Of a stretch of 64,000 nt of DNA, positions 1 through 9,586 are shown one piece after another. Positions within the stretch are counted from its first letter, which is position 1. Each line of letters begins with the position of its first letter. The DNA comes from Halobellus sp. Atlit-31R (lineage in GTDB: Archaea; Halobacteriota; Halobacteria; Halobacteriales; Haloferacaceae). Both the position numbers and the translations under genes were made by a program. The stretch covers positions 1-64,000 of the forward strand of contig QPLR01000006.1 in NCBI GenBank assembly GCA_003665935.1, given 5' to 3'. The notes beneath the pieces were generated by a model. That model saw only the letters and a program-made list of their open reading frames with translations. It had not been told where the DNA came from and searched no databases.

Positions 1-867
1 GAGGAAGTTCGGCTGGTCGGGGTCGCCGCCGAAGTGGATCGTGACGCTTCCGTCGTCGTTCCGCTCGGCGGTCACGTCGTTGACGGAGTAGGCGTCGTAC
101 TCGTTCTCCTCGAGATACCAATCGCGGTTGTAGACGGTGACCGACCAGAAGCCGTCGACGGGCACGTCCCGGACAGTGAGTGTATGTGGGGTCTCGCCGT
201 CGTTGTGATCTGGAACGCGCGAGAGATAGAGCGCTTCAGATTCCGGAAACCCGAACGTCGTCACACTCTGGAGCAGGAACTTCACGGGGTGGACCTCACC
301 GACGTCTCCACACGCCCCCCGGAAGTCGTCCATCGTTTTCGCGGCCGTGGTTAGCGCATCGAAGAGCTCGTCGCGCGATTGGCTGTCCCAGTCGGGAAGT
401 TCCAGCGCGCCGGGCGAATCTTGCGTCACGGCGAGACCGTCCTGTAGGCGGTGGGCGACCTCTAGGTCAGCCGGATCGTTCGGATCGACGAACGTACGAA
501 CCACGACGGCGGCGTACCGCGTCCCGATGTCGTCCTGTGTCAGGGTATACTCGCCGGAGTCGTACCCGAACAGTTTGACGTACTGATCCTCGTTGAGGAC
601 GATCATCGATTGATACCGGTCACCGGCGTCCGGTTTGGTGATGGTGACCGGCTCGGTCAGATCGAAAACGGCCGTCGAATAGAGCGTATCTCGATTGGTT
701 GCAGCCTCGACCTGTTCGTCGAGCGGGAAGAGCGTTCGGAAGTGGTGGAACGTTCCGAACCCGCCCCACTCGGCGAACTGCTCCATCTCCGCGTGTAGCT
801 GAGCGCGCGGGAAGTTCTCCCAGGTGACGGGAGTCGGCGAGCCGGCTCTCGAAATCTGTTTGCTCAT
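1..867 (-). CDS. DUF1254/DUF1214 family protein, C-terminus cut by window edge
   Basis: The ATG is at 867 on the minus strand and the frame runs off the left edge without a stop, so 289 residues are visible. The N-terminal part carries TNRDTLYSTAVFDL and RYQSMIVLNEDQY, like the DUF1254 half of the family. The visible end has VDGFWSVTVYNRDWYL, like the DUF1214 half. The biochemical role of this family is unknown. There is no signal peptide or membrane segment in the visible part, so it is probably cytoplasmic. It diverges from the HTH gene at 1311, with 443 bp between them. Family assignment is from motif recognition; the missing C-terminus prevents a length check. Confidence 0.8.
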   Translation of the reverse strand, partial: MSKQISRAGSPTPVTWENFPRAQLHAEMEQFAEWGGFGTFHHFRTLFPLDEQVEAATNRDTLYSTAVFDLTEPVTITKPDAGDRYQSMIVLNEDQYVKLFGYDSGEYTLTQDDIGTRYAAVVVRTFVDPNDPADLEVAHRLQDGLAVTQDSPGALELPDWDSQSRDELFDALTTAAKTMDDFRGACGDVGEVHPVKFLLQSVTTFGFPESEALYLSRVPDHNDGETPHTLTVRDVPVDGFWSVTVYNRDWYLEENEYDAYSVNDVTAERNDDGSVTIHFGGDPDQPNFL

Positions 868-1310
868 TGCACGCCGTCTTCGATAGCTCGGGACTTTGTT
901 ATCAGCCGAGAACGCGCCGACAGACCGACATTACCGGGTCGCTCTGGTAGTAAGCCGGTATTTCCGGGCGGCCGACGGTGAAGTACCTCGGGTGCAACTC
1001 CAGGCACTCGCCTTGCTTATCTGTAGAAACACGGCTGCTGCGGCGGTGTGAGAGCACCGGGCGACCCGCCCGTAACGCGACGCCCCTTAGCAGTGGTTCG
1101 AAAAGCTTGCCTTACTCGACGGGACGTGCGGCTGGGCGTCGAGGACGTCCCCACGCGGCAGGGAAAGTCGACCGACACGAGCCTCGGGCCGGCACTGCTG
1201 CGGAGTACTTATACACCTAACAGTATCGGCAGTGTATATCAGTCACCGATATAGATCGAATACAGGACTTTATCAACTGAGATAGTCGGTTTGGGTATTC
1301 CACCCCACCT
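868..1310. other. Intergenic region between divergent genes, with an inverted repeat
   Basis: These 443 bp hold no convincing gene. Near the right end an inverted repeat TATCGG (1224-1229) / CCGATA (1246-1251) flanks an AT-rich centre, and TATA-like stretches lie around 1208 and 1266. It could be an operator for the HTH gene at 1311, but no operator model is known for it. Confidence 0.4.
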
Positions 1311-1757
1311 ATGTTGCAAACGATAAGCGCTCTCGGACAGAAGTACAGCGTCGAGATTCTCGAAGCGACCGACGAACCACGCTCCGCCAAGTGGCTCAGC
1401 GAGGAACTCGATGTCCCGATCGCGACCTGTTATCGGCGAGTACAGACTCTCGCCGATGTCGGGCTGGTCAAGGAAGTAGAGCTCGAAGCAGAGAACGGAC
1501 AGCAGAAGACCGGATACAAACGATCGATCGATCACGTCGAGTTTCGATTCTCTCCGTCCCTGTCGATCAATACGACACCACGCGTCGAAGATTGGATGCG
1601 GAACCTCGCGACCGCACCCGTTCCGAACGCGTCGACCGGCGACCCTCGGCTTGCAGCGACGGCCCGGATGTCGCTGCTGAACGCCGCACTCAGCTCAGAG
1701 CCCTTCGACGCGCTGGCACACGCCGACGACAGTGGTGAGTCGCTCCACCGCTCCTGA
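1311..1757 (+). CDS. Winged helix-turn-helix (ArsR-like) regulator
   Basis: A 148-residue cytoplasmic protein. Residues 1-65 form a winged-helix fold: IS-ALGQKYSVEILEATDEPRSAKWLSEEL, then a recognition helix IATCYRRVQTLADVGLV and a wing segment. This matches haloarchaeal ArsR/HTH_20-type domains. The C-terminal 80 residues have no motif I recognise. The stop at 1757 lies 32 bp before the giant kinase gene, and the kinase has its own TATA box inside that gap, so the regulator may control the kinase rather than simply share its message. The ligand is unknown and there are no metal-binding Cys clusters. Confidence 0.75.
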   Translation: MLQTISALGQKYSVEILEATDEPRSAKWLSEELDVPIATCYRRVQTLADVGLVKEVELEAENGQQKTGYKRSIDHVEFRFSPSLSINTTPRVEDWMRNLATAPVPNASTGDPRLAATARMSLLNAALSSEPFDALAHADDSGESLHRS

Positions 1758-1760
1758 GAG

Positions 1761-1769
1761 TATAAATTA
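1761..1769 (+). promoter_or_regulatory. TATA box of the kinase gene
   Basis: TATAAATTA lies 21-29 nt before the ATG at 1790. That spacing predicts transcription starting at or almost at the ATG, giving a leaderless message, which is common in haloarchaea. Confidence 0.6.
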
Positions 1770-1789
1770 ATTCAAACCAATAAGTCCGT

Positions 1790-4700
1790 ATGAGAGACTC
1801 ATCTCCGTATTTGACGGACGACTCCGCCACCGATCTCCTCACTTTCTCGGCTGAAATCGCAGGTACGACTGACCCAGAAACCGCAATCAACGTCACAGTT
1901 GAGACTCTGGACGCGGCATTCGGTGACTCCGCTACGACCGTTTGGACCTACGACGCCGCCACAGAGACGGTGTCGGCGGCCGGAGGGACTTCCCCATACG
2001 CGATAGGATCGAACGACCCACCGCCGGCGCTGACGCGGGCTGTGCGAACGCTGTGCGAGACCACTGCCAGCCAAGACGGAGCCGGGTCCGCCGACGAGGC
2101 CGGGACCGCGGTGGCCGGACGCCGACTCGTTCCCATCGGGGACGGAAAGGTTCTGAGCGTGGCAGCGTCCGACAGCGAGTCGTTCGAGGAGGGAGCCACT
2201 CAGTTCGTCGAGCACGTCGGGACGACGCTCGCGGCCGCTCTCGACCGAATGGTCGACGAGCCGACTGACAACGACGCGCCCGCGGCGAAGTATGCCACGA
2301 GTGAGGGAGCATTCCGCCGACTGAAGAACGTCATCGCTGCCAACGGCGGGTTCGACGTGACCGTCGAGCGGGCGCTCGAGATCGGCTGTGAGCAATTCGG
2401 CCTCGAGACAGGTGTGCTCTCACACGTGCGAGACGGCGACTACGAGATCGAGGCCGTAGTGGACGAAACTGGCACTTACGAGCCGGGAACCGTGCTTCCC
2501 CTCGAGGAAACGATGTGTGCGGCGACGTTGGCGGACGATGCGACGGAGACGGTGGCTTTCGCCGACGTTTCCGAGACCGACTATCGAACCGAACCGGCGG
2601 CAGACACCGTCGCGGCGTATCTCGCGGCACCGGTCGTCGTCAACGGGGAGATCTACGGAACGGTAAACTTCTCCAGCCCGGATCCGCGCTCGACGGCAAT
2701 CCGACAGAGTGAGCGCGAGTTCGTCTCTCTCCTCGCGCGGGGACTCGGCTGGGAGGTCGAGCGTCGGAATCGCCTCGTTGAGCTGGAGCGCTACGAGACG
2801 ATTCTCGAGACGATCGACGACCCCGTGTACACGCTCGATACACAGGGCCACCTCACTTTCGTCAACGAGGCCGCCGAAGAGGAGTTCGGCTACGGATCCG
2901 AAGTGCTCGGCGAACACGTCTCGATCGGAATGGACGACGCCGACGTCGCCGAACTCACCGCGGAGATCAAGTCGCTTGTCGGCTCTGACACGCAGTCCAC
3001 GAAAACGCAGTTCGAACTGCAGACGGCCGACGGGAGCCGCACGCTCGTCGAGAACCACCTCACGTTACTCGAAGACGACGCCGGATTCCACGGGACTGTC
3101 GGCGTTCTCCGCGACATCAGCGACCGGGAGCAGCGCCGGCAGCAACTCGAGGATTTCCAGCGGGCGATCGAGGAGGCGGCCGACGGAGTAGCAGTGCTCG
3201 AGGATGGCGAGTACGAGTACATCGACCAGACCCACGTCGATATGTACGGTTTCGAGAGCAAACAGGAGTTGCTCGGCGAGACGTGGCGAGAACTGTACGA
3301 CGACGACGAGGTCGCTCGGCTGGAGTCGGTGGCGTTTCCGGCACTCGAAGCCGACGGTCACTGGCGCGGAAAGGTGACTGGCAGCCGGCCGGACGGATCG
3401 ACGTTCCCCGCCGAACTCTCGCTGACGATCGTCGGCGACGGACGCCTCGTCTGTACCGTCCGGGACGAGACCGAACGACAGGCGCGAAAGCGCAAACTGG
3501 AGCGACGCTCGGCGGCGATCGAGGCCGCGAGCGACGGGATCGCGATCCTGGACGGGGACAGTCGGTACGAGTACGTGAACCAGGCTCACGCCGACATATA
3601 CGGGTACGAGGATTCCGAGGCGTTCCTCGGGAACAGATGGCAGATGTGTTACGACGACGACGAGCGCGCGCGCTTCGAGTCGAACGTGCTCGGAGCGTTG
3701 GATGCTTCGGGCCAGTGGCGCGGTGAGGCAGTCGGCCTCCGGCAGGATGGCTCGACCTTCCCGCAGGGCGTGTCACTGACGGAGTTGCCGGACGGTGGCG
3801 TTGTCTGCGTCGTCCGGGACGAGACCGAGCGCAGAGCGCGCGAGCGGGAACTGGAACTGAAAGAGCAGGCGATGGACGAAGCGAGCGTCGGCATCCAGAT
3901 CGCTGACGCCACACGACCCGATAACCCGCTGGTGTACGTCAACGGTGGGTTCGAAGAGATCACAGGGTACGCGAGCGAGGACGTGCTCGGAGAGAACCCG
4001 CGGTTCCTCCAGGGTGAAGAGACCGACGCAGAACGGGTTCGCGCGCTGCGCGACGCGGTCGCGAACGACGAACCGGTATCTGTCGAAATCCTCAACTACC
4101 GGAAAAGCGGCACACCGTACTGGAGTAAACTCTCTGTTACACCGGTCAGTGACGACGACGGCACCGTCACCAACTACATCGGCATCCAGCAGGACGTGAC
4201 GGACCGGCGACAACGAACGGAGCGACTCCGCGAACAGCGCGAGCGCTTGGAGCTGGTGCTGTCCGGAACGAAGACCGGGATCGCCGAGTGGGATCTGGGC
4301 ACGGATGCCGTCACGTGGAACGAGACGCTCGCCGAAATCGTCGGCCGCGAGGTCGATTCGCTGACGGCGTTCGAGGACGCGATTCACCCGCAGGACCGCG
4401 ACCGCGTCCGCGACCACCTGGACACGATGCTCGAGACCGGGGAGCCCTGGACCGGGGAGTTCCGGTTGCTCGGTCGGGAGGGCGACGCCACCTGGATTGG
4501 CACTCGGGCAGTTCTACTGCACGACGACAGCGGCGAGCCCACTCGCGTCCTCGCGATGGGGACCGACATCACCGACCGAAAGGGCGAGGAGCGTGAACGT
4601 CGGCGTAACGAGCGGCGGTTCGAGTCGCTGTTCGAGGACCCGGAGATGCTCGTCGCATTGCTCGACGTCGATGGCACTCTCTTCGACGTGAACCAGACAG

Positions 4701-6754
4701 CGATGGAGTACGTCGACGTCGATCGGGGTGCGGTCGTCGATCGCCCGGTCTGGGAGACGCCGTGGTGGTCACACTCGAAGGACCTACAGACAGAGTTGAA
4801 AACCCTGATCGAACGCGCTGCAGAGGGCGAATACACCGAGTTTACCGCGACAGTGCCACGCCCTGACGCTGCGAACGACCGTCGGCATCTCGAGGGCACG
4901 ATCCGCCCGGTGACGGACGCGTCCGGTGCGGTCGAGTCGCTGGTCGTCTCGAAGAAGGACGTCACCAAACGCGAGAAACAACGCCAGCAACTGATCGAGG
5001 AGCGCGAGCGCTTCCAGTTGTTGACCGAGAGCGTCGAGGAGTACGCGTTTATCATCGTCGACGGTGACGGGTGCATCCAGACGTGGAACGCTGGCGCCTC
5101 CGATCTCTTCGGATACGACGCCGAAACGGCGATCGGGACACCGATGGGCCGCCTGCACCCCGACGGGCATCGCGAGCGCGGACTCCCGGACCGACTACTT
5201 CAGCAGGCGACCATCGCCGGCGAGAGCGCTCACGAGGGATGGCGCGTTCGCGCCGACGGATCGAGATTCTACGCCGACGTTCGATACGCGCCGCTGAAAA
5301 ACGACGCCGGGGAGTTCCGCGGGTACGCGATGATCGTTCGGGATATGACCGAACGACGCAAACAGCGACGTCGCGTCGACCGGTTCGTCGAGGAGTCCGA
5401 GGACGTGGTGTGTATCCTAAATCGTGACGGGACCTTTAGTTACGTGAGCGGCTCGGCCGATGGGGTCTTAGGTTACGATCCGGACGCGCTCGTCAGCGAG
5501 AGCCTCTTCGATTATCTCCACCCGGCGGGACGGGAACACGCGATGCGGCAGTTTTTCGACGCCGTCGAACAGCCGGACGGGAGGTTCCAAACGGAGTGCC
5601 GCTTCGCGAGCACTGACGGTGAGTGGCTCAACGTCGAGAGCCGGTGTCGGAATACGCTGAACGACGAGGCTATCGACGGGATGTTGCTGTACATCCGCGA
5701 CGTGACGGAGGGCAAACAGCGTGACCGTCGCTTCGAGAGCATCTTCGATCAGACGTTCCAGTTCACCGTCCTGCTCGAACCCGACGGCACGGTCTTCGAG
5801 GTGAACGAAGCTGCCCTGGCGTTCACCGGCGTCGACCGGGCCGAGTTCGTCGGGCAGTCGTTCGCTGAGGCCTCTTGGTGGTCACACTCCGAGACGGATC
5901 GAGATCGAATCCGAAACGCCCTCGAAAAGGCCGTGACCGGTGAGTTCGTCCGATTCGAAACGAACGTGGAGGGTGCCAACGGACTCGGGACGCTCGATCT
6001 GTCGGTGAAGCCAGTCACCGACGAAGACGGGGACGTCACGCTGCTGGTCGTCGAGGGGCGCGATATCTCGCGCCGTCAGCGGCAACGCCAGCATCTCAAG
6101 GTTATGCAGCGCGTGATGCGGCACAACATTCGCAACGATTTGACGAAACTCCGCGGTTGGACGGAGGCGATGTGCCGGCGGGACGACACCAGCGAACGGG
6201 CGGAAATCCTCGAAACGCTCAATGCGGTCTTCGACAAGTGGGAAGCAATGACTGAAAAGGTGCGGCAAATACAGACTGTATTCGATTCTCACAGCCAGCC
6301 AGAGCGGTCCGTCGATGCCGCATCGGTCGTCGAGGACGCAGTGAGCGCGGCCACAGATGCCGAAGCGACAGTCACGACAAGACTGGGCACTGCGGCCGGG
6401 GACCGCGTCCACGCCAATCTCTTCGAGGCCGTTCGCGAACTAGTCGAAAACGCCGTCGAAGCGAGTGCAGATGGACGCGTCGAGGTAACCGCGACTCGAC
6501 GAGACGACGGCTGGCTCGGTCTGACCGTCAGTGACGACGGCCCGGGGCTGCCGGAGATGGAAGCCAAGGTCCTCGAAACCGGGGAGGAAACCCCGTTGAA
6601 TCACGGACAGGGCTTGGGTCTCTGGATGGTCAGGACCGTCGTCGTGCAGGCTGGTGGGACGGTTTCGGTCGAAGCGAGGGCGTCAGGGACAGACGTCACC
6701 CTCCACCTCCCACCCGCAGAGGGCGGTGATCAGCTCCGGACTGAGCCACAGTAA
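1790..6754 (+). CDS. Giant multi-PAS/GAF sensor histidine kinase
   Basis: A soluble histidine kinase of 1654 residues with no membrane segments, so it probably senses an intracellular signal. Domains in order: GAF-like (about 15-150), GAF (about 180-320), nine PAS/PAC units (starting near 332, 447, 573, 700, 820, 940, 1075, 1200 and 1315), then the transmitter. The phosphoacceptor is His1445 in VMRHNIRNDL, followed by an N-box (ELVENAVEAS, near 1553) and G-boxes SDDGPGLP and GQGLGLWMV. PAS 2 and 3 look like tandem duplicates, and PAS 6 and 9 share a WWSHS motif. PAS 4 has GENPRFLQG, as in LOV domains but with Pro in place of the photoactive Cys. Its stop overlaps the next start by one base (TAATG), so the regulator at 6754 is its probable partner. 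Confidence 0.93.
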   Translation: MRDSSPYLTDDSATDLLTFSAEIAGTTDPETAINVTVETLDAAFGDSATTVWTYDAATETVSAAGGTSPYAIGSNDPPPALTRAVRTLCETTASQDGAGSADEAGTAVAGRRLVPIGDGKVLSVAASDSESFEEGATQFVEHVGTTLAAALDRMVDEPTDNDAPAAKYATSEGAFRRLKNVIAANGGFDVTVERALEIGCEQFGLETGVLSHVRDGDYEIEAVVDETGTYEPGTVLPLEETMCAATLADDATETVAFADVSETDYRTEPAADTVAAYLAAPVVVNGEIYGTVNFSSPDPRSTAIRQSEREFVSLLARGLGWEVERRNRLVELERYETILETIDDPVYTLDTQGHLTFVNEAAEEEFGYGSEVLGEHVSIGMDDADVAELTAEIKSLVGSDTQSTKTQFELQTADGSRTLVENHLTLLEDDAGFHGTVGVLRDISDREQRRQQLEDFQRAIEEAADGVAVLEDGEYEYIDQTHVDMYGFESKQELLGETWRELYDDDEVARLESVAFPALEADGHWRGKVTGSRPDGSTFPAELSLTIVGDGRLVCTVRDETERQARKRKLERRSAAIEAASDGIAILDGDSRYEYVNQAHADIYGYEDSEAFLGNRWQMCYDDDERARFESNVLGALDASGQWRGEAVGLRQDGSTFPQGVSLTELPDGGVVCVVRDETERRARERELELKEQAMDEASVGIQIADATRPDNPLVYVNGGFEEITGYASEDVLGENPRFLQGEETDAERVRALRDAVANDEPVSVEILNYRKSGTPYWSKLSVTPVSDDDGTVTNYIGIQQDVTDRRQRTERLREQRERLELVLSGTKTGIAEWDLGTDAVTWNETLAEIVGREVDSLTAFEDAIHPQDRDRVRDHLDTMLETGEPWTGEFRLLGREGDATWIGTRAVLLHDDSGEPTRVLAMGTDITDRKGEERERRRNERRFESLFEDPEMLVALLDVDGTLFDVNQTAMEYVDVDRGAVVDRPVWETPWWSHSKDLQTELKTLIERAAEGEYTEFTATVPRPDAANDRRHLEGTIRPVTDASGAVESLVVSKKDVTKREKQRQQLIEERERFQLLTESVEEYAFIIVDGDGCIQTWNAGASDLFGYDAETAIGTPMGRLHPDGHRERGLPDRLLQQATIAGESAHEGWRVRADGSRFYADVRYAPLKNDAGEFRGYAMIVRDMTERRKQRRRVDRFVEESEDVVCILNRDGTFSYVSGSADGVLGYDPDALVSESLFDYLHPAGREHAMRQFFDAVEQPDGRFQTECRFASTDGEWLNVESRCRNTLNDEAIDGMLLYIRDVTEGKQRDRRFESIFDQTFQFTVLLEPDGTVFEVNEAALAFTGVDRAEFVGQSFAEASWWSHSETDRDRIRNALEKAVTGEFVRFETNVEGANGLGTLDLSVKPVTDEDGDVTLLVVEGRDISRRQRQRQHLKVMQRVMRHNIRNDLTKLRGWTEAMCRRDDTSERAEILETLNAVFDKWEAMTEKVRQIQTVFDSHSQPERSVDAASVVEDAVSAATDAEATVTTRLGTAAGDRVHANLFEAVRELVENAVEASADGRVEVTATRRDDGWLGLTVSDDGPGLPEMEAKVLETGEETPLNHGQGLGLWMVRTVVVQAGGTVSVEARASGTDVTLHLPPAEGGDQLRTEPQ

Positions 6755-9459
6755 TGACTGCTGTTGCACACGATGCTACCGTTATGCTCGTCGAAGACGA
6801 CCGGAGCCTCGCCGACCTCTACGCCGAGTGGCTCGGCGAGTCGTACCACGTTACAGTCGCCTACGACGGAACTGCTGCACTCGAGGAGATAGACGAGACA
6901 GTCGACGTAGTGCTGTTAGACCGGATGATGCCGGGACGCTCCGGATCCGAGGTGCTCGCGGAGATTCGAGCCAGAGAGATCGACTGCCAGGTGGTGATGG
7001 TGTCGGCGGTGACCCCGGATCTCGACATCGTGCAGATGGGCTTCGACGCCTATCTGGAGAAGCCTGTCGATCCCTCAGCACTCCACGGCATCGTCGCACA
7101 GATGCTCACGCGGGCCAGATACGACGAGAAGCTCCAAGAGCTGTTCTCGCTGATCGAACGGCAGGATACCCTCGAAGCCGTAAAGCGGCCCGCAGTGCTC
7201 GAAACGAGCACGGAGTATCGAGAGTTGGTCGAGAAGCTCGAACGGGTCCAACGCGAGGTCGAGTCGCTCCTGACTGACCTCTCCGACGACGACTTTCGGG
7301 TGGCGGTCGAGCGACTCCAGCGAACGGCCGCCGAACGCGCCGGACAGCGCCGCTACGAGTCGCTCACCGACGACGTGCTCGATACCTCTCGCGAGGCGAT
7401 GATCGTCGTCGACTCCGACGGCGCGGTAGTCTGGGCCAACGAGGCGACGGAGTCGCTTCTCGGATTCGACCGCGAGAGCAGTCACGGGCGCCCGTACTCC
7501 GCCGTCGCGTCTGCGCAGTTCGAGGGGATCGAAACCGACGCGGGTCCGCTGGTCTCGCTCATCGAGACGGGGCTGTCGAGCCACGTGAACGACATCGAAG
7601 CGGTCGTCCACGTGCCCGCCGAGACCGGACAAGACGAACGCTGGCTCGAGTACTGGAGCGCTCCGATCGACACCGGTCTGTACGCTGGCGGCCGGATCGA
7701 ACACTACCACGACATCACCGGGCGCTACCGGCGTGAGCAGTATCTGCAGACGCTCCACTCGGCTACCCGCGATCTGATGGCTGCCGAGACGGTAGACGTG
7801 ATCGCCGACCGGACGGTCACCACCGCGACAGCAGACCTCGAGTTCCCGTACGCGGCGCTGTTTGTGAGAGTTGCGGGCACCGGAAACCTCGTTCCGCAGG
7901 CGATGGCCACGGAACACGAGTCGGTCGACCCCTCCCTGCCGACGCTCTCAGGTGGAACCGGCCCGGTCTGGACTGCGTTCGTCGAATCCGCGGACGAGAT
8001 CATCGCCGCCGACGGCTGGGAGCGGACCGGAGACGACGACTGGCTCGACGACGCGTTCGAAGACTGGATGCTCTGCCCGCTCGGCCGCCAAGGCGTGTTC
8101 CTCGCCGCGACGCCGACAGCACCAGCGCTCACGGACACCCAGCAGAGTCTGGCCAAAACGTGGGCGGCGAACGCGCGGCAGGCGCTCGAACGCGTCGCCC
8201 GAACTCGTGATCTCCGTGAGCGCGACCGTGAACTGAAGCGGCAGAACGAACGGCTCTCCCGGCTCGATCGGATCAATCGACTGATCAGGTCGATCGCCCC
8301 CGCAGTCGTCGACGCCGACACACGCGAAGCGGTCGAATCCGAAGTCTGTCGCCGACTGCTTCGCCTCGATCCGGTCACGGGGGCTTGGATCGCAGACGTC
8401 GACCCCGCGACGGAGAGTCTGGTCTGTCGAGCCCGCGACGGCGACTTTCACGGCTATCTCGACGGTGTCCCGTCGGCCACGCAGCCGGATCAGGAGGCGT
8501 TGCCGGCGGCCACGCCGGCAGTCCCAGCGAGGCGGGCATTCGACAGGGAGCGACCGGTTGTCGTGACCGACCTCGTCGACGTCGAGCCCGGGCCGTGGTG
8601 GCGCGATCGCGGGCTGGCAGGCGGAACGCACGCGATCGTCGCGATCCCGATCGTTCGGAAGAACTCGCGTTTCGGGTCGCTGGAAGTTCACATCGACCGC
8701 CCACAGGGACTGAGCGACGAGGAGGTCGACGCCCTGGAGGAGCTTGTGGTGACGGTCGGACACGCGATCGCCTCGATCCGACAGCGGGACGCTTTGTTGT
8801 CCGGTGGAGCCACCGAACTCACGTTCCGCATCGGGGCCGCGTCCGCGCTCTCCCGACTGGCTGACGCGGTCGCCGCACCGTTTTCGGTGATCGACGTGTC
8901 ACAGCAGTCCGACGGCACCTGTGTTGTCTTCGTCGCGCTGTCGTCCACCTCGGACCACGACCGGGAGGTGCTCGTGGAGCGGATCCGAACGATGCCCGAC
9001 GCGTCGGTCCTCCGCAACGACGAGGCACAGTTGACCTGCGTGGTGACGCTCGGAGCGGACTCTCCGATTCGAGCCTTCATCGAATACGGAGCCACGCTCC
9101 AACGCATCGAGTTTCACACCGATAGCCAGGAACTGACGGTAGCGGTTGGGCTCTCGCACCTCGTCGACATCCGCGAGTACGTCGACGCTGTCGCGACGTC
9201 GATCGAGGACGTCGAGCTGATCGCGAAGTACGACCAGCCCGTAGATGAACCGGGTGCCGATAGCAGAGTTGGACGCGAGGGCCGCCTGACCGAGAAACAG
9301 CGGGAGACCATCCAGACTGCCTTCCACGCAGGCTACTTCGACTGGCCTCGTAGCGCCGACGCAGAGACCGTCGCCGGTGAACTCGGCATCGCACAGTCCA
9401 CGTTCAGCCAACACCTGCGTGCCGCCGAGCACAAACTGCTCGAAGACTTGTTCACGTAG
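6754..9459 (+). CDS. Receiver-HalX-PAS-GAF-HTH_10 (Bat-type) hybrid regulator
   Basis: A 901-residue response regulator. The receiver (about 8-120) has the acidic pair E14-D15-D16, phosphoacceptor Asp56 in VVLLDRMMPG and the conserved Lys in YLEKPVD. A HalX helical domain follows (about 118-190), then a PAS (about 200-325), two GAF-like domains (about 335-480 and 500-680), a bacterioopsin-activator-like region (about 690-830) and a C-terminal HTH_10 (about 840-898, LTEKQRETIQTAFHAGYFDWPR and TFSQHLRAAEHKLL). It thus joins phosphorelay input, small-molecule sensing and DNA binding in one chain. The 1-nt overlap with the kinase gene implies coupled synthesis. The target genes are unknown; the downstream HalX and HalOD1 genes are candidates. 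Confidence 0.92.
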   Translation: MTAVAHDATVMLVEDDRSLADLYAEWLGESYHVTVAYDGTAALEEIDETVDVVLLDRMMPGRSGSEVLAEIRAREIDCQVVMVSAVTPDLDIVQMGFDAYLEKPVDPSALHGIVAQMLTRARYDEKLQELFSLIERQDTLEAVKRPAVLETSTEYRELVEKLERVQREVESLLTDLSDDDFRVAVERLQRTAAERAGQRRYESLTDDVLDTSREAMIVVDSDGAVVWANEATESLLGFDRESSHGRPYSAVASAQFEGIETDAGPLVSLIETGLSSHVNDIEAVVHVPAETGQDERWLEYWSAPIDTGLYAGGRIEHYHDITGRYRREQYLQTLHSATRDLMAAETVDVIADRTVTTATADLEFPYAALFVRVAGTGNLVPQAMATEHESVDPSLPTLSGGTGPVWTAFVESADEIIAADGWERTGDDDWLDDAFEDWMLCPLGRQGVFLAATPTAPALTDTQQSLAKTWAANARQALERVARTRDLRERDRELKRQNERLSRLDRINRLIRSIAPAVVDADTREAVESEVCRRLLRLDPVTGAWIADVDPATESLVCRARDGDFHGYLDGVPSATQPDQEALPAATPAVPARRAFDRERPVVVTDLVDVEPGPWWRDRGLAGGTHAIVAIPIVRKNSRFGSLEVHIDRPQGLSDEEVDALEELVVTVGHAIASIRQRDALLSGGATELTFRIGAASALSRLADAVAAPFSVIDVSQQSDGTCVVFVALSSTSDHDREVLVERIRTMPDASVLRNDEAQLTCVVTLGADSPIRAFIEYGATLQRIEFHTDSQELTVAVGLSHLVDIREYVDAVATSIEDVELIAKYDQPVDEPGADSRVGREGRLTEKQRETIQTAFHAGYFDWPRSADAETVAGELGIAQSTFSQHLRAAEHKLLEDLFT

Positions 9460-9505
9460 CCGGCCGACTCTGACTGCCCCTCCTTCGTGGGCACGCTTTC
9501 GACGT

Positions 9506-9519
9506 CCGATATATATCGG
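9506..9519. promoter_or_regulatory. Perfect 14-bp palindrome CCGATATATATCGG
   Basis: This self-complementary site includes a TATA-like core. It lies 68 bp before the ATG of the HalX protein and 47 bp after the HTH_10 regulator stop. It may be an operator, or a palindromic TATA region, for the gene at 9587. Confidence 0.45.
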
Positions 9520-9586
9520 TATCAGTCGACGGGCTGTGATCTACCTAGGAGATGCTGCATTGAGCGTGTATCAACTGGATTTGAAT

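Noticed and set aside
3930-4200. Functional LOV photoreceptor
   Set aside because: The adduct-forming Cys is replaced by Pro in GENPRFLQG.
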